Assembly: GCA_045576235.1 (NCBI GenBank)
Contig: JAZNGA010000054.1
Coordinates: forward strand, 39,489-103,488
Reading direction: 5' to 3'
Origin: SIG437 sp045576235
Lineage (GTDB): Bacteria > Bacillota > Clostridia > UBA1381 > UBA9506
DNA length: 64,000 bases
A program made the translations under genes and the position numbers. The notes under the pieces are model-generated. The model made no database searches. It was not told the origin of the DNA and saw only the letters and a program-made list of their open reading frames with translations. Positions 35,599 to 42,712 of the stretch are shown here, one piece after another. Position 1 is the first letter of the stretch, and every line of letters begins with the position of its first letter.

Positions 35599-37544
35599 TC
35601 TTCTGACTCCTTATCGGATATATTTTTTTCGTTTTCTTCTCTTCTTAATTGTTCAAGATATATGAGCAGAACTGAAATGTCTGCCGGACTCACGCCCGAT
35701 ATTCTTGACGCCGCACCGACTGACATCGGCTTGACAGCAGCAAGCTTCTGTCTCGCCTCCAATCTCAGCCCACCAATTGAAAGATAATCCGTTCCTTCTG
35801 GGATTTTTTTGTTTTCGAGCTTTTTGAAGCCCTCAATCTGTCGCATCTGTCTTTCTATATATCCTGAATACTTTATCTGTATTTCAGCTTGCTCTGCTTC
35901 AACCCTCGAAAGCTCAGGCCTGTCTTTATCAATTTCGGCTAAAAGTGCATATGAAAGTTGCGGTCTTCTTAAAAGGTCAGATAATTTAGCGCCTGTGATG
36001 AGCCGCGTGCATCCATTTCTCTCCAAAAATTCATTAACTTCTTTTGAAGGCGGAATAACGATGCTCTCTAATCTTTCCTTTTCAGCTTCAACACGATTCT
36101 TTTTCTCTAAAAATTTATTATATCTTGACTCGGAAATAAGACCAATTTCATAACCTTTCGGCGTCAGTCTCAAATCGGCATTGTCCTGCCTCAGAAGAAG
36201 TCTGTATTCCGAGCGTGAAGTCATCATCCTGTAGGGCTCCTGCGTTCCTTTTGTCACTAAGTCATCAATAAGCGTTCCTATGTAGCTTTCGGAGCGGTCC
36301 AAAACAAATTCACTTTCTCCCTTAATCTTCCTCGCCGCATTAATGCCCGCAATCAAGCCTTGTGCCGCCGCTTCCTCATAGCCGGAGCTTCCGTTAAGCT
36401 GTCCTGCCCCATAGAGACCGGAAATGTCTTTAAATTCCAAAGTCGGATAGAGCTGAAGCGGGTCGGCGCAGTCATATTCTATAGCATAAGCCGTTCTCAT
36501 CATTTTAACATTTTCAAGCCCCTTAATCGAGCGAAGCATTTTTATCTGAACATCTTCAGGCAGACTCGACGACATCCCCTGAACATACATTTCATCAGTG
36601 TTTTCTCCCATGGGTTCAATGAAAAGCTGATGACGCGGTTTATCAGAAAATCTGACCACCTTATCCTCAATTGAAGGACAATATCTCGGACCGACGCCTT
36701 CAATTTTTCCGCTGTAAAGCGGTGAACGATGAAGGTTTTCTTTGATGATTCTGTGAGTTTCTTCGTTTGTGTATGTAAGATAGCACGAAACCTTGTTTTC
36801 ACCGACATCTTCTGTTTCAAATGAAAACGGCGTTATTTCCTCGTCTCCATCCTGACGCTCCATAACAGAAAAGTCAATACTGTTTCTGTTAACTCTTGCA
36901 GGAGTTCCCGTTTTAAATCGGAGAAGTTTGATTCCTGCCCGAATCAGAGAGTCAGAAAGTCTGTTTGCGGCAAACATTCCGTCAGGGCCGCCTGGATATG
37001 CAACATCGCCAATGATGATTTTTCCTCTTAAATATGTTCCGGTCGCAACTATGACAGCTTTGGCTCCATAATATGCTCCCGTGTGAGTAATAACTCCTGC
37101 GACCTTTCCATCTTCCAAAACAAGCTCCACTATCTCCGCTTGCCGTAAGTCAAGGTTTTCCGTTCTTTCAATCAAGAACTTCATTTCCTGCTGATATGCC
37201 CGTCTGTCTGACTGAACGCGCAAGGAGTAAACCGCAGGACCTTTTCCGCGGTTTAAAATTCTCGACTGCAAAAATGTCTTATCTGCAACCTTTCCCATCA
37301 TTCCGCCTAAAGCATCAATCTCTCTGACAAGATGACCTTTTGCAGTTCCACCGATTGACGGATTGCAGGGCATGTTTGCGACAGCATCAAGATTAATTGT
37401 AAAGAGTGCGGTTTTAAGCCCGAGATGTGCCGAGGCAAGCGCCGCCTCCGCTCCTGCATGCCCTGCGCCGATAACAATGACATCATAATCTCCGCCAATG
37501 TAGCTGGCGCCTTTTTCTTTAATTTTTTCTTCTATTAAGTCCAT
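35595..37544 (-). CDS. mnmG: tRNA uridine-5-carboxymethylaminomethyl(34) synthesis enzyme MnmG
   Basis: The FAD-dependent partner of MnmE in wobble-uridine modification. At about 649 residues, it has the N-terminal dinucleotide-binding motif DVIVIGAGHAGAEAALASA (about residues 19-37), CNPSIGGTAKGHLVREIDAL, the GTPARV region, and the C-terminal helical domain ending with ASRISGVSPADISVLLIYLE. An N-terminal extension of about 18 residues precedes the FAD motif. The start is either GTG 37556 or ATG 37544; AAGGTG before the ATG favours the latter. No mnmE is in the window. The promoter lies inside the left 74-bp repeat. Confidence 0.97.
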   Translation of the reverse strand: MDLIEEKIKEKGASYIGGDYDVIVIGAGHAGAEAALASAHLGLKTALFTINLDAVANMPCNPSIGGTAKGHLVREIDALGGMMGKVADKTFLQSRILNRGKGPAVYSLRVQSDRRAYQQEMKFLIERTENLDLRQAEIVELVLEDGKVAGVITHTGAYYGAKAVIVATGTYLRGKIIIGDVAYPGGPDGMFAANRLSDSLIRAGIKLLRFKTGTPARVNRNSIDFSVMERQDGDEEITPFSFETEDVGENKVSCYLTYTNEETHRIIKENLHRSPLYSGKIEGVGPRYCPSIEDKVVRFSDKPRHQLFIEPMGENTDEMYVQGMSSSLPEDVQIKMLRSIKGLENVKMMRTAYAIEYDCADPLQLYPTLEFKDISGLYGAGQLNGSSGYEEAAAQGLIAGINAARKIKGESEFVLDRSESYIGTLIDDLVTKGTQEPYRMMTSRSEYRLLLRQDNADLRLTPKGYEIGLISESRYNKFLEKKNRVEAEKERLESIVIPPSKEVNEFLERNGCTRLITGAKLSDLLRRPQLSYALLAEIDKDRPELSRVEAEQAEIQIKYSGYIERQMRQIEGFKKLENKKIPEGTDYLSIGGLRLEARQKLAAVKPMSVGAASRISGVSPADISVLLIYLEQLRREENEKNISDKESEE

Positions 37545-37613
37545 CTGCTCGCACACCTTATCTTCCGTTTTCTTTAAAATCCTCTATCATTCTTGCCATT
37601 ACACATAATTACA

Positions 37614-37687
37614 GATAATTTCATTATAACACCAATCTGTCAATATAGCAACAAAAAAATAAAATGATAACATAAATGTAACATTTC
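37614..37687. repeat. 74-bp direct repeat, left copy (contains the mnmG promoter)
   Basis: This copy is identical to 39005-39078 at 70 of 74 positions by direct comparison. All four differences are transitions. Similarity weakens outside these bounds, apart from an AT-rich tail. It lies 70 bases upstream of the mnmG start. Confidence 0.95.
37623..37651 (-). promoter_or_regulatory. Promoter of the mnmG operon
   Basis: Minus strand: -35 TTGCTA (37651-37646), 17-base spacer, -10 TATAAT (37628-37623), about 79 bases upstream of the mnmG ATG. It lies wholly within the left 74-bp repeat. Confidence 0.65.
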
Positions 37688-37790
37688 ATAATAAAAACAT
37701 AAATCTGTACCAATTGCCATGATTTATTTTGAGCCAAAACAAGGTGTCGAAATCGCACGAAAACTAGGATTTTTTGTTGTACGATAGTTG

Positions 37791-37819
37791 TTGCTATATA
37801 TAGGTTTATATGTTAAAAT
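37791..37819 (+). promoter_or_regulatory. Possible promoter for the island genes
   Basis: -35 TTGCTA (37791-37796), 17 bases, -10 TAAAAT (37814-37819). It would give a leader of about 70 bases to the 17-codon ORF. The stretch 37688-37790 holds nothing else I can recognise. Confidence 0.5.
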
Positions 37820-37854
37820 ATAAATACAAAAAGAAATAGGTGGTAATGGTTATA

Positions 37855-37863
37855 GGGGGGGGG
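37855..37863 (+). repeat. Run of nine G residues in the island leader
   Basis: An uninterrupted G9 tract lies between the proposed promoter and the ribosome site of the 17-codon ORF, in otherwise AT-rich DNA. Such a tract is prone to slippage and could also be miscalled in sequencing. Confidence 0.7.
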
Positions 37864-37894
37864 ATGGTTAAAACTAAATAAGGAGGTGCTGATT

Positions 37895-37948
37895 ATGATG
37901 GAGTCAGTAAATTTAGGGCAAAAGGAACTTACTGCAATTAAGTTGTAG
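37895..37948 (+). CDS. Very short ORF (17 residues) with a strong ribosome site
   Basis: AAGGAGGTGCTGATT precedes ATG ATG GAG, and the frame closes at TAG 37946-37948. The product would be MMESVNLGQKELTAIKL. I recognise no family. The strong Shine-Dalgarno and the secreted-protein gene starting 57 bases further suggest a leader peptide or small peptide gene, or a remnant N-terminus of a lost gene. No hairpin resembling an attenuator was seen between the two. Confidence 0.4.
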   Translation: MMESVNLGQKELTAIKL

Positions 37949-38005
37949 TTTGGATTTCTTTTGCCTTTTTTGAATTTAAGTCAAATAAAGAAAGGAACGA
38001 TAGTT

Positions 38006-38647
38006 TTGAAAAAGTATTTAACAATCATGCTTGTATGCATGTCTTCGTTATTTATTCTGATTCCCGTATATGCAGAAAATTCCGAAACAGGATATATAGA
38101 ATATGACATTACTTATGAATATATTACAGGAGAGGAATTTAGTGTGGAATCAGAATATACTGTACAAAATGGATATGGAACTGAAAAGAGTATTGTTTTG
38201 ATATCTGCATTATACCAAGATAAAAAATTGTTGAATATCAAAACAAAGGAACTAACCATTGGTGCCTTGAATACAGAAAGTGATAGCATCACAATGGAAA
38301 TTCCGGAGGAATCGGGAGATTGCTACATAAAACTATTGGTTTGGGAAGATATGCAAACTCTTAAGCCTCTTGGTTATTGGAAAAATATAAATGATTTAGA
38401 CAGCTATAGCCGTGAGAAATTCCTGTATATAGATGCTGAAAGTCAAGAAGAAATTAATATATATATGAATGCTGTAACAACTAAGGGTTTATCGAATGAG
38501 ACGATACACACGATAAGTTTTGATACATCGAAATTATCTCTTGTAGATTTGTGTAGTATGACGTATGAAAAAGAACTGTCGGAAGGCATAATTAATAATA
38601 CGGGAATAACAGTAGAGAGTGTTGATACTATCATACATAGACGATAA
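38006..38647 (+). CDS. Secreted protein of unknown family, possibly C-terminally truncated
   Basis: A frame of 213 residues beginning with TTG at 38006, with AAAGAAAGGA upstream. The N-terminus LKKYLTIMLVCMSSLFILIP is a clear signal peptide with probable cleavage after VYA. The mature part is beta-rich and acidic (TGYIEYDITYEYITGEEFSV, IVLISALYQDKKLLNIKT, CYIKLLVWEDMQTLKPLGYW), like an Ig- or fibronectin-type domain of a larger surface protein. Its last codons overlap the transposase remnant, and the frame ends abruptly in TIIHRR. The original C-terminus has therefore probably been lost. More AT-rich than the neighbouring operons, suggesting transfer. Confidence 0.65.
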   Translation: MKKYLTIMLVCMSSLFILIPVYAENSETGYIEYDITYEYITGEEFSVESEYTVQNGYGTEKSIVLISALYQDKKLLNIKTKELTIGALNTESDSITMEIPEESGDCYIKLLVWEDMQTLKPLGYWKNINDLDSYSREKFLYIDAESQEEINIYMNAVTTKGLSNETIHTISFDTSKLSLVDLCSMTYEKELSEGIINNTGITVESVDTIIHRR

Positions 38648-38969
38648 AGAAAATAATATTGTTGATACAGAAGACTTTCTTATGTTATTGAATGATGATA
38701 AAATAACAGCGCAAAAGATGTTTATAGATTTTCATACAGAATCAGAAACAAATGATTTTAGTATTTCTGATACAAAAAAATTAACAGATGAACAACTTAT
38801 AAGAAAAATTAAAAAAATACTTCAGCATACCGATTATAGAAAGATAGTAAATTTACCAAAACCTGAACGCAATTCTTTATTGGCAGAGTTACGAAAAAAC
38901 GGCTTTACAATCGGACAATTGGAAAGATTAACAGGCATATCTCGAGGAATAATTACAAGAGCGAAATAA
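38619..38969 (+). pseudogene. C-terminal remnant of a REP-type (IS200-like, Y1) transposase
   Basis: A frame of 116 codons reads YIDDKENNIVDTEDFLMLL (about 38635 on), a linker, then KIVNLPKPERNSLLAELRKN and IGQLERLTGISRGIITRAK. This is the characteristic C-terminal region of TnpA-REP/RAYT-like transposases, including the helix-turn-helix-like LTGISRGII tail. The N-terminal catalytic domain with the HUH histidines and tyrosine is absent, so the protein cannot transpose. The 5' end is fused to the secreted-protein gene in another frame. Confidence 0.75.
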
Positions 38970-39004
38970 AACAGGCAAAAACAGGCACTCCCCAATCTCA
39001 TGCC

Positions 39005-39078
39005 GATAATTTCGTTGTAACACCAATCTGTCAATATGGCAACAAAAAAATAAAACGATAACATAAATGTAACATTTC
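39005..39078. repeat. 74-bp direct repeat, right copy (decayed promoter)
   Basis: Second copy of the 37614-37687 sequence, same orientation, 1391 bases away. Relative to the left copy the minus-strand -35 TTGCTA reads TTGCCA (39042-39037) and the -10 TATAAT reads TACAAC (39019-39014). The fourth difference lies upstream of the -35. Confidence 0.95.
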
Positions 39079-39085
39079 TTATCAA

Positions 39086-39130
39086 AAAAACACAAGGCTA
39101 CAGCTTTTCTCGCCGCAGCCTTGTGTTTTT
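39086..39130. terminator. Bidirectional intrinsic terminator
   Basis: AAAAACACAAGGCT (39086-39099) pairs with AGCCTTGTGTTTTT (39117-39130). T runs follow on both strands, so it serves the minus-strand hydrolase gene (whose stop codon lies in the stem) and any plus-strand transcript of the island. Confidence 0.8.
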
Positions 39131-39884
39131 ATGCAAAATATTTTTCTACAAATTCAATAATTACTTCAGGATTTTCAAGACAATGAGGGTGATGACCACA
39201 CATTGATTTTGATATAACCTTTATAATTCCGTTGTTTTCTTTATAGAAATCTTCGAGCACTTTTCCATTCTCTTCATACACTACCACTCTGTCCGCATCT
39301 CCGTAGAGCATAATAACGGGAAGGTTGTTATCAATAAGCGGTTTCATATTATCAATCGGACTTTTTCTGAAATTAACGATTGTTGATCTATCCACCCCAT
39401 AAGCTGCCACTATTTCTCTCCAGAAAACCTCAACATGTGTTTTTTCGCATTCTCCAAAGCCCACCATACTTAAAATATTGAGCACAGGAGCATCAAGATA
39501 CATAACCGCTGTAAGTTCAGGATAGAGCGTTGCGAAGCTTGCTGCCTGCAGACCGCCACAACTCATACCTTCTAAAATACATCTTTTTTCCGCACCGAGC
39601 TCATCCGCACAATAGCGCACAAAATCTGCCATAATGTGAATTTCTTCTTCTGGCGCCCAACGCGATCTGTGATTTATATGTATCAGATAATATCCTCTAT
39701 TAAGCATTTCAATGTCAAAATTTGGAAACGCATTAAGGTACTCCGTCTTTAAAATCATTTTTCCGCACGGCTTGCATTTAGGATAAATTATAAATGCATT
39801 GCGTTCTTTAAAAACAAAATTTTTTTCTTCAAAACCATTCCACATATTTTTCACATCTTTCTTTTGTTTAATATTTTTTGTCAT
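39129..39884 (-). CDS. Alpha/beta hydrolase
   Basis: A 251-residue alpha/beta hydrolase without signal peptide. Nucleophile elbow EGMSCGGLQAA (about residue 108), acid candidate in LYGDADRVVVYEENG and histidine in CGHHPHCLENP complete a catalytic triad. The HINHRSRWAPEEE segment could form the oxyanion region. Substrate unknown. Start at 39884 has only a weak ribosome site; an internal ATG (MWNGFEEKN) is an alternative. It starts three bases after the stop of the deacetylase gene, so it is the last gene of the sleB-ypeB-pdaB-like cluster, which suggests a spore-related esterase or peptidase role (inference). Confidence 0.8.
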   Translation of the reverse strand: MTKNIKQKKDVKNMWNGFEEKNFVFKERNAFIIYPKCKPCGKMILKTEYLNAFPNFDIEMLNRGYYLIHINHRSRWAPEEEIHIMADFVRYCADELGAEKRCILEGMSCGGLQAASFATLYPELTAVMYLDAPVLNILSMVGFGECEKTHVEVFWREIVAAYGVDRSTIVNFRKSPIDNMKPLIDNNLPVIMLYGDADRVVVYEENGKVLEDFYKENNGIIKVISKSMCGHHPHCLENPEVIIEFVEKYFA

Positions 39885-39887
39885 TGT

Positions 39888-40652
39888 CTAGCTTTTAATC
39901 TGTTTTCCTGTGTGGTCTATTACATAATCGTTCTGATAAATCATATCCGATGCACAAACAACCTTAAACCCATCATCCTTAAGCTTTTTTAAGATTATTT
40001 CAAGTGCATCAGGTGTGTTTTTTATCCCATTATGAAAAAGCATGACAGACCCCGGCCTCACCCTCCTTAAAACTCTCTCTGCTATCTCTTCTTTAGAAAG
40101 CTCTTTCCAGTCGAGACTGTCAACATCCCATTGAAGAGTTTTATATCCAAGCTTTTCCGCCGCTTCAATCACTGTATTATTATATTCTCCATAGGGCCCT
40201 CTGAAAAGAGTTGGCTTCTTTTTCGTTATTCTTTCAATTTTTTCTCCGCATTTTTCAATTTCTTCAAGAATATTTTGTTCTGATAAATTATTTATGTGCG
40301 GATGTGTGTCGGAATGGTTTGCAATCTCGTGACCGGCATCTGAAAATTTCTTCACTGATGCAGAATATTTTTCCGCCCATTCTCCCACAACAAAAAAAGT
40401 TGCTTTTGCGTCGTATTTTTTGAGAACAGAAATCAACCTGTCTGTGTCAGAATCGTCCCACGCGGCGTCAAAGGTCAGAGCACAGACTTTTTCGTCTCCC
40501 TTGTCGACGCAATAAATTGGAATTTTTTTCTCTTTTGCTTCAGTTGTCACCTCACTGATGCCTTCTCCACCTGAAAAAAGCATACATATTGCCATTATAA
40601 AAAGCGACGAATAAACAATTATTCCTTTTTTTGATAGCAAGAATATTTTCAT
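39888..40652 (-). CDS. Polysaccharide deacetylase, PdaB-like
   Basis: A 254-residue membrane-anchored NodB-homology enzyme. After an N-terminal hydrophobic helix comes the NodB domain. Motif 1 is LTFDAAWDDSDTDRL, motif 2 HSDTHPHI, motif 3 RGPYGEYN, motif 4 QWDVDSLDW and motif 5 MLFHNGIKNT. The atypical motif 1 TFDxxW, instead of TFDDGP, is that of PdaB/sporulation deacetylases acting on peptidoglycan. The ATG at 40652 has GAGGGTG upstream. It is downstream of sleB-ypeB on the same strand with a 105-base gap. Confidence 0.9.
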   Translation of the reverse strand: MKIFLLSKKGIIVYSSLFIMAICMLFSGGEGISEVTTEAKEKKIPIYCVDKGDEKVCALTFDAAWDDSDTDRLISVLKKYDAKATFFVVGEWAEKYSASVKKFSDAGHEIANHSDTHPHINNLSEQNILEEIEKCGEKIERITKKKPTLFRGPYGEYNNTVIEAAEKLGYKTLQWDVDSLDWKELSKEEIAERVLRRVRPGSVMLFHNGIKNTPDALEIILKKLKDDGFKVVCASDMIYQNDYVIDHTGKQIKS

Positions 40653-40757
40653 GAAACACACCCTCGGTCTTTTGATATATTTCATTTATATTCAGCAGGC
40701 ATTTTTATATTCCACATTTTAAAGAAAACTTCATCTGTAAAAGTTTTTCTTCCCGTT

Positions 40758-42110
40758 TTAAACAGTTAAAATTCCATTTTCCGATTCAATGAGCAGAAGG
40801 ATTTTTTCATCCTCACCTGTTTTGGCATTAACATAAATGAGATAGTTTCTGTCATCAAATGCGCCTGAAAGCTCATAGCATAAAACCTCTTTTCCCGACT
40901 CAATAGGAATCACCGCAAGATTTATTTCTGCCACATCAAGATGAGTTCCTGCTCTTTTTTTTGCCTCATCTTCTCCTATGAGCTCTTTAGGAAATTCTCT
41001 TTCTTTATGATTCATAAGATATCCTGTTGCTTCTATGCCTAAAATTTCTCCGTTATCTAAAGCCACTTTAACTTTTATGAGGTCACTGTAAATCTTCACT
41101 CCGTCCTGCTCATATGCAAAATTTAAGGTTGCAACATTGTTTGCTTCTTCGTAGTAGCTTTCTTCCATATCGCTATAGCCTGCTTTGATTAAAAAAGCAT
41201 TTGCAAAACGCCTTGCTTCCTTTATGTCAATTTTGGCTTTTCCGACCTCTCTTGAATCAAGCATCCACAGAATTTTTGCACCCTGCTTTGTTATAGCTAT
41301 CTGAAAGTTTTTGTCTTTTTCGGACCGACTTAAAATGTATGTCTCAATCACTCCGCCACCTTCATCCGTGACGCTGAGTCCCTCAGCCTTTTCTTTTCCC
41401 AGATATTCCTCGCAAGATGCAAGCGCCATTTTCCCCGTTATCTGTCCTTTATATTTCAAAAAATCCGATGTCTTATTTGCCATATGGTCTGAAAAAGGTC
41501 CGTCATATATTAAAGACGGATATTCCATAAATTCGTTTTCAAGACCTGATATTTCAGACGGGACCGTCTTTTCATCAGCGTTATTCATAACCTTTTTGCT
41601 TTCTTCAAATGTTATTTCTCCGCTATATATTCTGCCTCGCAATCCCTCTAAGCTGGCGCTCATTTTTTCTGCATAATCTGAAAGCGCGCGGAGATTCTCA
41701 AATTCCTTTTGAGAAATCTCTTCTCCGCCTTGTGTTTTAGATGATAAAAACATCATATAGTCTCCCGTCTGGACTAAAAACTTTGATGTGTTGTCAAGAT
41801 TCACATCAGATAGCGGAAGCTGTGAAAGATTTGTTTTTGCCGCAGCTGTTTCCATATAAATCTGCGTTGCAAGAGTTGAAATTTGCTTTTCTCCTTTTGC
41901 AAGCAGAATCTTTTTTGTTAAAACATCAATGTCGTCCATGTAATCACAAAGGTCTGAAAACGCTGTCATGTAATGATTTTCTGTCTGTTGCGAAAGCGCC
42001 CTGACCTTAAAAGTTTGGAAAACCGTAGCGCAAATTAAAAAAACAGCAGCCACAGAAAGCACAACAGTCCATGTGTTCATTCTTTTTTTATTTTCATACA
42101 TTTTCTCCAT
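40758..42110 (-). CDS. ypeB: Germination protein YpeB
   Basis: A 450-residue spore protein needed for stability and localisation of the cortex-lytic enzyme SleB. An N-terminal membrane helix (about 14-34) is followed by the helical YpeB domain (TENHYMTAFSDLCDYMDDID, SLEGLRGRIYSGEITFEES) and C-terminal PepSY repeats (AKIDIKEARRFANAFLIKAG with YSDMEESYYE). The ATG at 42110 has AGGAGG seven bases upstream. It lies nine bases after sleB, the canonical sleB-ypeB operon. Confidence 0.95.
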   Translation of the reverse strand: MEKMYENKKRMNTWTVVLSVAAVFLICATVFQTFKVRALSQQTENHYMTAFSDLCDYMDDIDVLTKKILLAKGEKQISTLATQIYMETAAAKTNLSQLPLSDVNLDNTSKFLVQTGDYMMFLSSKTQGGEEISQKEFENLRALSDYAEKMSASLEGLRGRIYSGEITFEESKKVMNNADEKTVPSEISGLENEFMEYPSLIYDGPFSDHMANKTSDFLKYKGQITGKMALASCEEYLGKEKAEGLSVTDEGGGVIETYILSRSEKDKNFQIAITKQGAKILWMLDSREVGKAKIDIKEARRFANAFLIKAGYSDMEESYYEEANNVATLNFAYEQDGVKIYSDLIKVKVALDNGEILGIEATGYLMNHKEREFPKELIGEDEAKKRAGTHLDVAEINLAVIPIESGKEVLCYELSGAFDDRNYLIYVNAKTGEDEKILLLIESENGILTV

Positions 42111-42119
42111 TTAAGCCTC

Positions 42120-42584
42120 CTATCTTGCAAAAGTGTGGTTTCCTATGACTCTCACAACCTCGCGTGAATATATCCATTTGTTAGTTGTCTTAGCAGGATT
42201 ATAATAATAAATCGCTCCACCTGACGGGTCCCATCCGTTCATAGCATCTGTGCACGCTTTATAGACAGTTGAGTTTGTGCTGATAGGCACATCAATCTGA
42301 CCGTCAATTGTTGCAGTAAATGCTCCCGGCTGATAAATCACGCCTGCTATTGTGTTTGGAAAAGACGGATGCTCCACCCTGTTTAAAACAACAGCCGCAA
42401 CAGCGACCTGCCCTTCATAAGACTCACCTCTTGCTTCACCGTTAACGCATCTTGCAAGAAGCTGAACATCTCTTGACCAGTTTGATGCAGCATATGTTTT
42501 GTCAGGTTGTTCGTCTATATAGATGCAAACTACAGAAACTATAAAAAGCATAATCAGAGATATAAGAAATATTTGTTTTTTCAT
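42120..42584 (-). CDS. sleB: Spore cortex-lytic enzyme / cell wall hydrolase SleB
   Basis: A lytic transglycosylase-like cortex hydrolase (Hydrolase_2). At 154 residues it has a signal-anchor (about 4-22) and the catalytic domain RDVQLLARCVNGEARGESYE (catalytic Glu in GEARGE), GQVAVAAVVLNRVEHPSFPN, YQPGAFTATIDGQID and GAIYYYNPAKTTNKWIYSRE. The N-terminal peptidoglycan-binding domain of Bacillus SleB is absent, making it CwlJ/SleB-short. Upstream on the minus strand GCATA and GAAAATA spaced by 18 bases resemble a weak sigma-G promoter, which is unproven. AAGGGTG precedes the ATG. Confidence 0.93.
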   Translation of the reverse strand: MKKQIFLISLIMLFIVSVVCIYIDEQPDKTYAASNWSRDVQLLARCVNGEARGESYEGQVAVAAVVLNRVEHPSFPNTIAGVIYQPGAFTATIDGQIDVPISTNSTVYKACTDAMNGWDPSGGAIYYYNPAKTTNKWIYSREVVRVIGNHTFAR

Positions 42585-42660
42585 TTTTTCACCCTTCTTA
42601 TTTGTTTTTCTCTGACTTTATTTTCATCCTTTTTTATAAAATTTATGCAATCTGTCACCC

Positions 42661-42689
42661 TTGATTTTTAATTACTGTTATAATATAAT
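42661..42689 (+). promoter_or_regulatory. Promoter of the nnrD/E-alr genes
   Basis: -35 TTGATT (42661-42666), 17 bases, -10 TATAAT (42684-42689), 24 bases before the ATG at 42713. The gap to sleB is divergent. Confidence 0.6.
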
Positions 42690-42712
42690 ATGCTATTAAA
42701 GAGGTGATTTTT

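Noticed and set aside
37557..39128. Island considered as a prophage or integrative element
   Set aside because: It is only about 1.4 kb, with no integrase, no tRNA attachment site and only a transposase remnant; the repeats are promoter duplicates rather than typical att sites.
42619..42648. Sigma-G promoter for sleB
   Set aside because: The -35 GCATA fits, but the -10 GAAAATA matches the consensus poorly; kept only as a remark in the sleB entry.
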